This document shows, piece by piece, positions 38,411 to 46,925 of a DNA stretch of 64,000 nucleotides (position 1 is the first letter of the stretch; each line of letters starts with the position of its first letter). The notes under the pieces are model-generated. The model made no database searches and was not told where the DNA came from. It saw nothing but the letters and a program-made list of their open reading frames with translations. A program made the translations under genes and the position numbers. The stretch spans positions 1-64,000 of the forward strand of contig QWOS01000111.1 in NCBI GenBank assembly GCA_003669555.1, given 5' to 3'. Source of the stretch: Planctomycetota bacterium. GTDB lineage: Bacteria; Planctomycetota; Planctomycetia; Gemmatales; Gemmataceae.

Positions 38411-39706
38411 ATGCCATCAGGTCGCGCGGCTTTATTGCTCGCCTGGTTGTGCTGTGCCACCGCAGTGGTGGCCCAACCCGCAGTCCAGCCGCAGCCAGGG
38501 AATCCCCCTAGTCTTTCTGAAATGGAATTGCCTGTCAGGCGACAGGTGGTGCCACCCCAGATTGTCAATGATCCGCCTCCTCCCTATCCGCCGTTGGCCA
38601 TGCCACTGGGAATAGTCGAGCAAGGGCCCAATGTATGGGTCAACGGCGAGGTGCTCTGGTGGTTCACCAAGCCTAACAAATACCCCACTCCCCTGGTAAC
38701 CAAGGGAAGCCTGATTGACACAGCGCCCGGTGTGATTGGGCAGCCCAACACCGTGGTCGAGGCTTTTCCCAATGATGTGACTACGGGAACTTTCCGCGGC
38801 TTCCGCACCAATATGGGTATGTGGCTGGATGATGACGCAGCTTTTGGCATTGAGAACACCTTCTTTGTTCTCGAACAGCGAAGCTGGAACCAGAGCTTTG
38901 TCTCGAATCAGAACACACCGTATATTGTTACCGTCCCGTTCACCGATTCCACTAGCGGCGGGGCTGACTCGCTGCTCAACAAGCTGCTGGATACAACGCC
39001 TTTCCCTTTGCCGCCCCTGTCGACTGAAATTACGGTCAATTCGCGGCATCAGGTGTACGGCGATGACATCAATCTGATCAAGAATATCAACCGCACCAAC
39101 TGCATGTCAGCTGACCTGATCACAGGTGTGCGCTGGATGCAGGTGACGGATGCCACCACACTGGGAGTGACCACCCAGAACGATGTCAACGGGGCTGTGG
39201 TGCCACAGTTGGGATATGATTCCGTGGCCTGCACCAACAATTTCTGGGGCTGGCAATTCGGTGGGCGGATCCGCGAACAGTGGGGCCGTTTCAATCTGGA
39301 AAGCACCGTCAAGATTGCCTTGGGTGGTAGCCAGCAACGGGTGAATATCCAGGGGGCCACACTGACCAACAACCCGGCGGCGGGTGGTGCCTTTGGTCAA
39401 CCCGGGTTTGTATTCACGCAAAACAGCAATATCGGGGCTTACAACTTCAGCCGTTTCGCGGTGCTGCCAGAAGTGGGGGCCAAACTGGGCTACTCCCTCA
39501 CCGATAGCATCAACCTGAGCCTGAGCTACAACTTTTTGTACCTGTCCAGTGTGGCTCTCTCAGGCAATCAGTTCGACAAATTCACCAACCCCAATGTGGG
39601 CTTCACGCCGCAATCGGCCCCGGTGGGAACCCACCCGGCTTTCCTGAAACAAAGTCAGGACTATTGGGTCCAGGGTGTTGGCGTGGGCATGGAGTGGCAT
39701 TACTAG
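38411..39706 (+). CDS. BBP7-type outer-membrane beta-barrel protein
   Basis: A 431-residue exported protein of a planctomycete barrel family (BBP7, formerly DUF1551). Signal sequence (ALLLAWLCCATAVVAQ), Pro-rich linker, then the family start VWVNGEVLWWFTKPNKYPTP. Long alternating strands follow, with the typical DLITGVRWMQ, WQFGGRIREQWGRFNLES and YNFSRFAVLPEVGAKLGYSL. It ends in an aromatic strand (GMEWHY). The ATG at 38411 has a caggaggg site; a longer frame from 38228 lacks one. First of four consecutive exported-protein genes and followed by a hairpin. Confidence 0.88.
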   Translation: MPSGRAALLLAWLCCATAVVAQPAVQPQPGNPPSLSEMELPVRRQVVPPQIVNDPPPPYPPLAMPLGIVEQGPNVWVNGEVLWWFTKPNKYPTPLVTKGSLIDTAPGVIGQPNTVVEAFPNDVTTGTFRGFRTNMGMWLDDDAAFGIENTFFVLEQRSWNQSFVSNQNTPYIVTVPFTDSTSGGADSLLNKLLDTTPFPLPPLSTEITVNSRHQVYGDDINLIKNINRTNCMSADLITGVRWMQVTDATTLGVTTQNDVNGAVVPQLGYDSVACTNNFWGWQFGGRIREQWGRFNLESTVKIALGGSQQRVNIQGATLTNNPAAGGAFGQPGFVFTQNSNIGAYNFSRFAVLPEVGAKLGYSLTDSINLSLSYNFLYLSSVALSGNQFDKFTNPNVGFTPQSAPVGTHPAFLKQSQDYWVQGVGVGMEWHY

Positions 39707-40071
39707 AGTGCGGCCGCAACCAGAGCAGGGAAAGCGCCGGTGCCCTTTGCAGGGCACCGGCGAAATTCTTGGATAAAGCGAAGAAGAGGAGATCCAGCGC
39801 GCCGGCTTGTTCTCCTTTGATATCTTGTGATTTAAAAAGGCTGGTGTCAATAGCGTGGCTGGTTGTGAAGGTGAATGTTTGCCGGACTGGCAAACTTGAT
39901 AACACAGGCCAAAATAAGTACCAGCATTTCCAGAGTTTTGGCTAGCCAGCCGGGTTTTGTTTTTCTACCATGAGAAATTAGGTATAGCTTCTCGGCATGT
40001 TCACCATGCGCCGGGCCAAATCGTCAAGTGCCCGGCATGTGTCATGCGGTCTTTGCCTTGGAGGTTGGAGC
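39707..40071. other. Intergenic region with terminator-like hairpins
   Basis: 365 bp without a gene. It holds a 12-bp GC-rich hairpin (39735-39762) and a perfect 7-bp hairpin 'gtttgcc ggact ggcaaac' (39878-39896). The ribosome binding site of the next gene (ttggaggttggag) is at its end. Confidence 0.6.
39735..39762 (+). terminator. Strong GC-rich hairpin after the BBP7 gene
   Basis: 'cgccggtgccc' (39735-39745) pairs perfectly with 'gggcaccggcg' (39752-39762) across a 6-nt loop. The following bases are 'aaattctt', so the U-run is weak. Its position 28 bp after the stop codon suggests transcript termination or 3'-end stabilisation. Confidence 0.55.
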
Positions 40072-40887
40072 ATGTTCTGGAGCCCCGCGGCACTCGCAGG
40101 CCTCTTGGCCGTCATCACTCCGGATCAGTCCGGATTGAAAATGGACAATTTGCGCCTCACCTATGGTTCGCCTGGCCCGGATCGCGCCAGCGCCCAGGTT
40201 TTTCCCGGTGATGAGGTCTTCCTCGCTTTTGAACTGAAGGGCTTCAAATCCAGTGAGGGTGGTGTCACCAAAATCAAGCTGACCACCGAAGTGATGGGCA
40301 AGGACGGTAAAACCGAGTACAAGCAAGACACGGGCGATTCCCAGGTTCTTGACTTGTTTGGTGGGGGCCGGCATTTCCTGCATACCCGCGTCGATGTGGG
40401 GGTAAAAACTCCTCCTGGCAGCTATAAAGTCAAAATCACCGCGCTCGATCTGACCACAAAAGAATCTATTAGCGGCGAAAAAGATGTGACTTTGCTTGAG
40501 CCAGCCTTGGCGGTGGTCAAGACCGCACTTTTCACTGATCAGGCCATGCGCGCCACCTCCCAGGTTTTTGGGGTTGGCCAGCCGGTGTTTGTCGGCTTTT
40601 CTGTGGTTGGTTTCGCCCGCGAGAGCAGCACCAATCATCCCAAGCTCAAGATGGAGCTGGTGGTAAAAGACGACAAGGGTGCTGTTGTCACTGATAAACC
40701 GAGCTTCCTCGTCGATGCCAATCAGCCTGAGAAAGTGCCAGCCAATGTCCAGGTCATGCCTGGCCAGTTCAAGCTGCCGCTCAACAAGGCGGGCAACTTC
40801 ACCGTGGAGCTTCGCGCCACAGACCTCACCAATCAGAAATCCTCGCAGCCCGTCGTGCTCAGGCTCGTCGTGACCGAAGCGAAGTGA
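40072..40887 (+). CDS. Exported beta-rich protein of unknown function
   Basis: A 271-residue protein with a short hydrophobic N-terminus (MFWSPAALAGLLAVIT) and two similar beta domains. Each has a 'VFPGDEVFLAFELKGF' or 'VFGVGQPVFVGFSVVGF' segment followed by strands and a 'PPGSYKVKITALDLTTKESI' or 'KAGNFTVELRATDLTNQKSS' hairpin. This internal repeat suggests two Ig-like or extracellular-adhesion-type modules. The ATG at 40072 has a ggaggttggag site. I know of no function; secretion or periplasmic location is inferred. Confidence 0.75.
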   Translation: MFWSPAALAGLLAVITPDQSGLKMDNLRLTYGSPGPDRASAQVFPGDEVFLAFELKGFKSSEGGVTKIKLTTEVMGKDGKTEYKQDTGDSQVLDLFGGGRHFLHTRVDVGVKTPPGSYKVKITALDLTTKESISGEKDVTLLEPALAVVKTALFTDQAMRATSQVFGVGQPVFVGFSVVGFARESSTNHPKLKMELVVKDDKGAVVTDKPSFLVDANQPEKVPANVQVMPGQFKLPLNKAGNFTVELRATDLTNQKSSQPVVLRLVVTEAK

Positions 40888-41015
40888 GTGACTACTGAGC
40901 TAGCCCTGGCGGCGCACCGCCGCCAGCTGGCTTGTCTCGCCTGGTGAATCAGATCCGATCCTTTTGGTGTGCGAGGGTGCCCCGAGAAGCGGCACCCGTT
41001 CCAGGAGAGCGCAGC

Positions 41016-42494
41016 ATGTTCCGCTTGAAGGCTTGGCCGTTGATGGTGCTCTTGGGGGCCTGTGTGGCACTTGTGGGTTGCGGTAATCGCAAACCTCAGG
41101 ATGCCAAAGCCAAGCCGACCGGGCAGGCCAGTGATAAAACGGTTGCTTCGGCAACCATTAGCCTTGAGCCGCCCCCTGCGCTGGTTTCCGGGGGATCAGC
41201 CTCCACGGAAGTCGCCGTCAGTGGCGTGAAAATCACCAGCGACAAGGGTGCAGCCCTGGTTCAAAATGCCGGGGAGTCCACCTACAAGGTGGTGGACAAG
41301 GATTCCTTGCTCAGTGTCGGCCAGCGGTTGTTGTCCCCCAACGGTGCCACCGTTGTCGCCAATGGCCTGGAAGTCGTTCTGCGCGGGGACTTGTCTGGCA
41401 AGTCGCCTTTGCCCGTTCTTGAATCCGCCCTGGTGCTGCGCAAGCCATCCGTTCCAGGGATCGATCTCGAGTTTGAATTCGAGCGAGGTCGAGTCGACCT
41501 GGCGAACACCAAGACCACTGGTGACGCCAAAGTGCGGATCCATGCCTTTGGTGCATTTGCCGACCTCGAACTCCGAGGCCCAGGTGCACGCTGCGCCGCG
41601 GAGGTTTATGGCCGTTTCCTGCCAGGAACCAGGTTTGATGCCAATGCCACTGTACCGGCCCGGCCATCCATGCGCATGGTGCTGGTGGTGATCAAGGGTG
41701 AGGTTGGCTATAGCGACCATGACAGCTTCTTGCGTCTGAGTCAGCCTCCCGGGCGGGCCATGCTCAATTTTGACGGGGATGCGGGTGCTGAATTATCTCC
41801 TTCGCATCTCGACAAGGTTCCGGCCTGGGTGCTTGAGGACCCCAAGGACCCTGAAGTGGCGAAGCATTTGGCCATGGTGAAGGATTTGGAGGGCAAGTTT
41901 GCTGCCACCGGAAATGTTTCCGCGGTGATCGATGATTTCGCAAAAAGCGACGATCCTTCCAAGCGTCTGGCCGCTGTCAACATGGCGGCAGCAGTGGATG
42001 ATCTGCCCCGCCTCATCATGATCATTAGCTCCAGTCCCCACCCCGATGTGATTGACGAGGGCATAGTGGCCCTGCGTCATTGGCTTGGCAGGGCTCAAGG
42101 GCAGGACCAGAAATTCCACGATATGCTTGTCAAGGGGTTGCCGGACCTTGCCAAGATAAGTGGCAAACCCGAATTGGGCAAACCCGCCACCTCCATTCAG
42201 GCAACTTCTTTTCTCGAATTGCTCTACGGCTTTGACGATGAGCATCGTGACAAGCCATCCACCTATGCTTACCTGCTCAAGCTGTTGCGCAGTGATCGTC
42301 CGGCGTTGCGGGGCTTGTCAGCCTGGTATCTTTCTCACCAGGTTCCGGAAGGGGTGCGTTTTGGTTTCAACGCCACCGCCGCCGCAGATGTGCGTGAAAT
42401 TGCGGTCAAGCAATGGGAGCAAAGGCTCAGCGAACTCAAGAAGTTGCCCGAGGTTCCTGTCAAGAAGCCTTTGCCTGTGAAGTCAAAGCCTTGA
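41016..42494 (+). CDS. Lipoprotein with FecR-like domain
   Basis: A 492-residue protein with a lipoprotein signal (lipobox VALVGC, Cys near residue 18). Residues 60-260 resemble the FecR-type beta domain (GAALVQNAGESTYKVVDKDS, then SVGQRLLSPNGATVVANGLE and the ELRGPGARCAAEVYGRF strand). The C-terminal part (300-470) is helical and HEAT-like (AVNMAAAVDDLPRLIMIISS, ALRGLSAWYLSHQVPEGV). The ATG at 41016 has a strong aggagag site. FecR domains in planctomycetes often sense or scaffold in the periplasm; no sigma factor/TonB partner is adjacent. Confidence 0.75.
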   Translation: MFRLKAWPLMVLLGACVALVGCGNRKPQDAKAKPTGQASDKTVASATISLEPPPALVSGGSASTEVAVSGVKITSDKGAALVQNAGESTYKVVDKDSLLSVGQRLLSPNGATVVANGLEVVLRGDLSGKSPLPVLESALVLRKPSVPGIDLEFEFERGRVDLANTKTTGDAKVRIHAFGAFADLELRGPGARCAAEVYGRFLPGTRFDANATVPARPSMRMVLVVIKGEVGYSDHDSFLRLSQPPGRAMLNFDGDAGAELSPSHLDKVPAWVLEDPKDPEVAKHLAMVKDLEGKFAATGNVSAVIDDFAKSDDPSKRLAAVNMAAAVDDLPRLIMIISSSPHPDVIDEGIVALRHWLGRAQGQDQKFHDMLVKGLPDLAKISGKPELGKPATSIQATSFLELLYGFDDEHRDKPSTYAYLLKLLRSDRPALRGLSAWYLSHQVPEGVRFGFNATAAADVREIAVKQWEQRLSELKKLPEVPVKKPLPVKSKP

Positions 42495-42567
42495 GGTTTT
42501 TTTGGTTGGTCTCTGAAGGCCAGCTTATACTGGGACTGTGTGCGAAGCGACCAGGGGGAATGGTGAC

Positions 42568-43683
42568 ATGATCCGAAGTAAGCGAACGCTGGTGGCACTG
42601 GGTTGTCTGGTTCTGGGTGCGGCTGGTGCCCAGGCCCAGTTTGGCGGCGGGTTTGGCGGAGGTATCGCCTCAGGCATTGGATTTGGCGCTGGCATGGGCG
42701 GCGGTGGCATGGGCGGTGGCTACGGGTACAATCCCGGGCCTGTTGGCGGGTACATGCAGGGATTGGCCTCTGTGACCAACGCCAACGGCGAATACCAGAT
42801 GCAGATCCAGCAGGCTCGCGTGGAGCAGCAGCAGGCCGAGAAGGCCCGCAACTCGACCCGGATCGACTGGGATAAAACCCGGCTGGAGGAAACCTCGCTG
42901 CGTAGCCAGCAGGTGACTGCCAATAAAGACTTTCGCGAGAATGTGCGTACCCAGGCCCGGCTGGAGACGCTCAACTGGAGCCGTGACAATCCACCCCCCC
43001 ACTACATCATGGAGGCGGTGGCCCTGAATGCAATCGCCAATGAAGTCAAGCGAATCCAGCTCGACAGCAACCTGCGCGGGCCGCAGATTCTCGTCGATCC
43101 CGAGGTTCTCAGTCATATCAACACCACCGATGGCGGTCGCGCCTCGGGCGGTGCCAGTCTGAAAGCCATCAACAGCAACGGCTCCCTGAAGTGGCCCATC
43201 ATCATGCGCTCGCGTGATTTTGAGCCAATCCGCAAGAGCCTGGACCAGCAAATGGCCGGTGCGATCCGCATGGTGAAGTCCGACAGCATGGATGCCGAGA
43301 CCTACAACAAAATGACAGTCGAAGTCGAAAACCTGCAAAAGTATCTCGACGGTCAGGTGTCTGATCTTCGCCCGGACGATTTTATCCGGGCCAACCGTTT
43401 TGTCACCGACCTGCAGCAGGATGTCAGCCTATTTGGCCGTGATGATGCCAAGAAGTACTTCACCGGTGATTTCAAGGCCCAGGGGTCCACGGTGGGCGAA
43501 GTGCTGGAAAACATGTTCAAGTCGGGCATGACCTTTGCGGCGGGCGCGGAGAGTGATCGGCAGTATTACTTCTCCTTCTATAACTCGCTCCAGCAATACG
43601 ATGCGGCGCTCCAGCAACTATCCGGTCCTCCCAATCCGTTGGTGGCGCCTGATAATTCTCCGACCATTCCGATCCGACCCTGA
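42568..43683 (+). CDS. Exported Gly-rich/coiled-coil protein
   Basis: A 371-residue protein with a signal sequence (LVALGCLVLGAAGAQAQ), a Gly-rich segment (24-65) and then a Gln/Arg/Glu-rich coiled coil (about 75-140). A conserved-looking helical domain follows (VALNAIANEVKRIQLDSNLR, RSRDFEPIRKSLDQQM, DDFIRANRFVTDLQQDVSLF). The last part (TFAAGAESDRQYYFSFYNSL) is rich in aromatic residues. The ATG at 42568 has an agggggaa site. It is followed by a clear terminator, which closes the run of four exported-protein genes. Family not recognised. Confidence 0.75.
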   Translation: MIRSKRTLVALGCLVLGAAGAQAQFGGGFGGGIASGIGFGAGMGGGGMGGGYGYNPGPVGGYMQGLASVTNANGEYQMQIQQARVEQQQAEKARNSTRIDWDKTRLEETSLRSQQVTANKDFRENVRTQARLETLNWSRDNPPPHYIMEAVALNAIANEVKRIQLDSNLRGPQILVDPEVLSHINTTDGGRASGGASLKAINSNGSLKWPIIMRSRDFEPIRKSLDQQMAGAIRMVKSDSMDAETYNKMTVEVENLQKYLDGQVSDLRPDDFIRANRFVTDLQQDVSLFGRDDAKKYFTGDFKAQGSTVGEVLENMFKSGMTFAAGAESDRQYYFSFYNSLQQYDAALQQLSGPPNPLVAPDNSPTIPIRP

Positions 43684-43720
43684 TTGTGCGGGCCACTTTG
43701 AGTGTTTGAGGTTCATGGCG

Positions 43721-43751
43721 GCCCCGGGAATGAATTCCCGGGGCTTTTTTT
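43721..43751 (+). terminator. Rho-independent terminator
   Basis: 'gccccgggaa' (43721-43730) pairs perfectly with 'ttcccggggc' (43735-43744) around a TGAA loop, followed by seven T. It terminates the 42568-43683 transcript just before the next gene's ribosome binding site. Confidence 0.9.
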
Positions 43752-43774
43752 ATACGAACAACAGGAGACTGAAA

Positions 43775-44746
43775 ATGAGTCAGGCGATGGAGCGCAGGCG
43801 TTTTTTAGCTACCTCGGCAGGAGTGATTGGTGCGGCATCCGCACTGGCCGCACCCACTTTCGCCCAGGGGCCGCTTGATCCCGGTCAAGCGAAAAGACCC
43901 TTCCGCCTGGGAGTCTCCACCTACTCGTTCTGGCACTTCAAAGGGAAGCCGGTGCCGATTGTTGACTGCCTGGAACGGGCCGCGGTCATGGGCTTTGATG
44001 GTGTCGAGATCCTGCATCAGCACATGGAAAGAGACGCCGAGGCGCGGGGCCTCCAGGTGGATGGTGCCCTGCTGAACGAGGTCAAACGGCGGGCATTCGC
44101 ATTGGGTATGCCGCTGATGGGTTTCTCAACCCACCAGGGGTTTGTATCGCCCGATGCCGAGGTTCGCAAGAAAAACATCGAGCACACCGCCAAATGTCTT
44201 CAGCTTGCTCATGATCTGGGCATCCCCACCATCCGGGTCAACACCGGTCGCTGGGGTACCATCAAAAGCTTCGACGACCTGATGGCCAACAAGGGACGCG
44301 AACCGGTGCCTGAGGGCCGCACCGCCGACGAGGGATTCGCCTGGGTGAACGAATGCTTTGAGAAGCTGGCGCCCATTGCCGCAAAACTGGGGGTGGTCAT
44401 GGGTTTGGAAAACCACTGGGGGCTGGGGCGAGAGGCCTCCGGGGTCCTTCGGGTAATCAATGCGGTCAAGTCACCCTGGTTGCGGGCCACGCTCGACACC
44501 GGCAATTTCCTGGAGGATGCCTACGCTCAAATGAAAGTCATGGCACCTGTCACAGCACTGGTTCAGGCCAAAACCTATTTTGGTGGTGGGGAATGGTACA
44601 CCCTGGACACCAATCACGCTCAGGTGGCGGGCATCCTGCGCGATGCCGGTTACCGGGGCTGGATATCACTGGAGATGGAAGGGAAGGAAGACCCCGCCAC
44701 TGCAGTTCCGAAAAGCCTGGCACTTTTGCGACAGGCTTACGCCTGA
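43775..44746 (+). CDS. Tat-exported sugar phosphate isomerase/epimerase-like protein
   Basis: A 323-residue protein. The N-terminus has a twin-arginine signal (ERRRFLATSAGVIGAASALA). The rest is an AP endonuclease-2/xylose-isomerase-like TIM barrel (about 40-320), with LGVSTYSFWHFKG, VMGFDGVEILHQHM, LGVVMGLENHWG (metal-binding Glu), RATLDTGNF and GWISLEMEGKEDP. Planctomycetes have many such exported members, often acting on sugars or inositols. The ATG at 43775 follows acaggag. A longer frame open from 43535 overlaps the previous gene and is rejected. The next gene starts 19 bp downstream, so the two are probably cotranscribed. Confidence 0.88.
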   Translation: MSQAMERRRFLATSAGVIGAASALAAPTFAQGPLDPGQAKRPFRLGVSTYSFWHFKGKPVPIVDCLERAAVMGFDGVEILHQHMERDAEARGLQVDGALLNEVKRRAFALGMPLMGFSTHQGFVSPDAEVRKKNIEHTAKCLQLAHDLGIPTIRVNTGRWGTIKSFDDLMANKGREPVPEGRTADEGFAWVNECFEKLAPIAAKLGVVMGLENHWGLGREASGVLRVINAVKSPWLRATLDTGNFLEDAYAQMKVMAPVTALVQAKTYFGGGEWYTLDTNHAQVAGILRDAGYRGWISLEMEGKEDPATAVPKSLALLRQAYA

Positions 44747-44765
44747 AATACGGAGGCTTCACCGC

Positions 44766-46700
44766 ATGGGTCTGATGCTTGGCTGGCTGCTGGTTCTGGG
44801 TGCGCTTGGGGAAGATCCACCCCTGGGCATGCTCCCTCTCGGGGTGGTTCCCGCCACGGCTCCTTTGCTCCAGATCGTCACCGGGACCGAAATTCCGTGG
44901 AGCCGGGTTGCCGGTGCGAAGGGCACGGCTGTGGTCTGGTTGTCGCTCGATTGCCCCATGGCCAGGAGCAGTTTACCCGGGTTGGTGCGGCTGGCTTCGC
45001 ATTGTGGCCCTCAGGGTGTTGCCCTGGTGGGTGTGTTTCCCGCCGAGATCCTGCCCGGCGGTGATGCCACCAAAAAGGACAAGGCCATCGGCGCCCTGCG
45101 CGCCAAGCTGCTGGAGCTGGCCGTAACCTTGCCGGTCCTGATCGATCACACCGGCGAACTGCAGCGCGTCCTCGAAGCCCGGGTCACCCCTGAGGCGTTC
45201 CTCCTTGATTCCCGGGGAAAGGCGTTGTACCGGGGCCGGATAGATGACGGTTATTCTGCCCGTCTGGAGCATCGCGGACGGGTGGACCGGGAGGATCTCC
45301 GCCTGGCCATCAACGAGGTTGTCGCCGGCAAGCCCGTGGGGGTGTCTGTCACCCGGGCCTACGGCTGTGCATTGTCGCGCCCGATACCCGCCCGGAATGG
45401 CTCCCCGGGTGTGCCAACCTACCAGGCGCGGGTGGCACCCATTTTGCGCGCCCATTGCCAGGTTTGCCATCAGCCTGGGGCCCTGGCCCCATTTCCACTC
45501 ACCCGCTATGAAGAGGCACTGCGCTGGGCCGAGGACATCCGCGATTTTACCCGTGCGCGCCGCATGCCCCCCTGGTTGCCAGAGCAAAGTGTTCCCTTGC
45601 GCGATTGCCGGCGTTTGAGCGATGAAGATATCCAGACGATCGGGCAATGGGTGGATGGTGGATGCCCTGAGGGTGAATCTGCCCCCGGTACAATTCCGGC
45701 CCAAGCTGTCAGGGCACCTGACGCCTGGGTGCTGGGCCAGCCCGACCTGATTCTTGATCCTGGCGCGGATATGGAGATAGCAGCCGAAGGGCCCGACCTG
45801 TTTCGCTGCCTGGTGCTGCCAACCGGGCTGAAGGAGGGCTGCTATGTCACCGCTTATGAGGTCAAGCCGGGCAATCAATCGGTGGTACACCACATGGTGA
45901 ACTATCTCGACAACCAGGGCCGCGCCCGCAAGCTGAATGATAAACAGGCTCCCGGGGCGGCTGGCGCCGGGCACGATCGCGGTCCCGGCTATACCTTTTC
46001 GATGGGACCAGGCTTTTTTCCACTCACGGGCGATCTCGGGGGATGGGCACCCGGCAGCACACCGCACCGGTTGAGTCCCGGCGTGGGCTACTGGTTGCCG
46101 CCGGGTACCGATGTGGTGATGCAGGTGCATTACCATCGCACTGGCAAAGCCGAAAAGGATCGCTCGAGGATCGGTCTCTATTTCGCCAAGCCGGCGGAGA
46201 AAATCACCCGGCCATTCCAGGTGATTCCGGTGGGCGCGCCGTTTTTGGGTATTCCGGCCGGCAATGTGGCTTATCCGGTGTCCGGGAAAGTCTGGCTGGC
46301 CGAGGATTGCACCTTGCATATGTTGATGCCGCACATGCATTTGTTGGGTAAGTCGATCCGGTTGACCGTCACCCGGCCGGGTGGCCAGGGGGAGATACTG
46401 CTGGATATCCCGCGTTGGGATTACAACTGGCAGGAACACTATTTTCTTGACAAGCCAATCGCCCTGCCCGCCGGCACAAAGCTGGAGGTGGAGGCGGTCT
46501 TCGATAACAGCCGCCTGAATGCGCGCAATCCAAACAGTCCCCCCAGGATGGTGTTGGTGGGTGAGGGGACCACGAACGAAATGTGTTTTGGTTTTTTTGG
46601 TCTCACCCGCGATTCTGGTGGTCCGGTGGGCGTGCGGCTTGCGTCCAAAGGGCTTGTGCTGCGCCGGCTGGGTAATCTGCCGCCCCAGGTCACGCCATGA
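44766..46700 (+). CDS. Redoxin / heme / copper-type monooxygenase-like protein
   Basis: A 644-residue exported protein with three parts. Residues 1-15 are a signal-like hydrophobic stretch. Residues 45-190 are an AhpC/TSA-type thioredoxin fold (AVVWLSLDCPMARSSLPG, VLIDHTGELQRVL, TPEAFLLDSRGKALYRGRID). A heme c site CQVCH lies near 233. Residues 320-640 resemble the copper type II ascorbate-dependent monooxygenase C-terminal fold, with HHMVNYL, MQVHYHRTGK, HMLMPHMHLLG and the Met-bearing TNEMCFGF. The redoxin's single Cys (LDCPMA) has no CxxC. The ATG at 44766 has a cggagg site. Homologues are frequent in planctomycetes and acidobacteria; the substrate is unknown. Confidence 0.88.
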   Translation: MGLMLGWLLVLGALGEDPPLGMLPLGVVPATAPLLQIVTGTEIPWSRVAGAKGTAVVWLSLDCPMARSSLPGLVRLASHCGPQGVALVGVFPAEILPGGDATKKDKAIGALRAKLLELAVTLPVLIDHTGELQRVLEARVTPEAFLLDSRGKALYRGRIDDGYSARLEHRGRVDREDLRLAINEVVAGKPVGVSVTRAYGCALSRPIPARNGSPGVPTYQARVAPILRAHCQVCHQPGALAPFPLTRYEEALRWAEDIRDFTRARRMPPWLPEQSVPLRDCRRLSDEDIQTIGQWVDGGCPEGESAPGTIPAQAVRAPDAWVLGQPDLILDPGADMEIAAEGPDLFRCLVLPTGLKEGCYVTAYEVKPGNQSVVHHMVNYLDNQGRARKLNDKQAPGAAGAGHDRGPGYTFSMGPGFFPLTGDLGGWAPGSTPHRLSPGVGYWLPPGTDVVMQVHYHRTGKAEKDRSRIGLYFAKPAEKITRPFQVIPVGAPFLGIPAGNVAYPVSGKVWLAEDCTLHMLMPHMHLLGKSIRLTVTRPGGQGEILLDIPRWDYNWQEHYFLDKPIALPAGTKLEVEAVFDNSRLNARNPNSPPRMVLVGEGTTNEMCFGFFGLTRDSGGPVGVRLASKGLVLRRLGNLPPQVTP

Positions 46701-46925
46701 ATTGGCTGGTTTTGCAAGGTGGCGGAAGTGATCAGCCTTTCCCCGCCAGGGAATCCATTGGCAGTTGAGCGACCAATGTGCGACGATCTTGGGGTGCTCC
46801 TTTTGACTCTGGCCGGGGGATATCGGGCCAGCCCCCATTCCCAGGCCCCCTGACGGGGAACTGGCCAACAGACCAGGCCGGGCAGGTTTCGTCAGGTTTG
46901 TGATGGAAAACCGGGATCGAATTTT

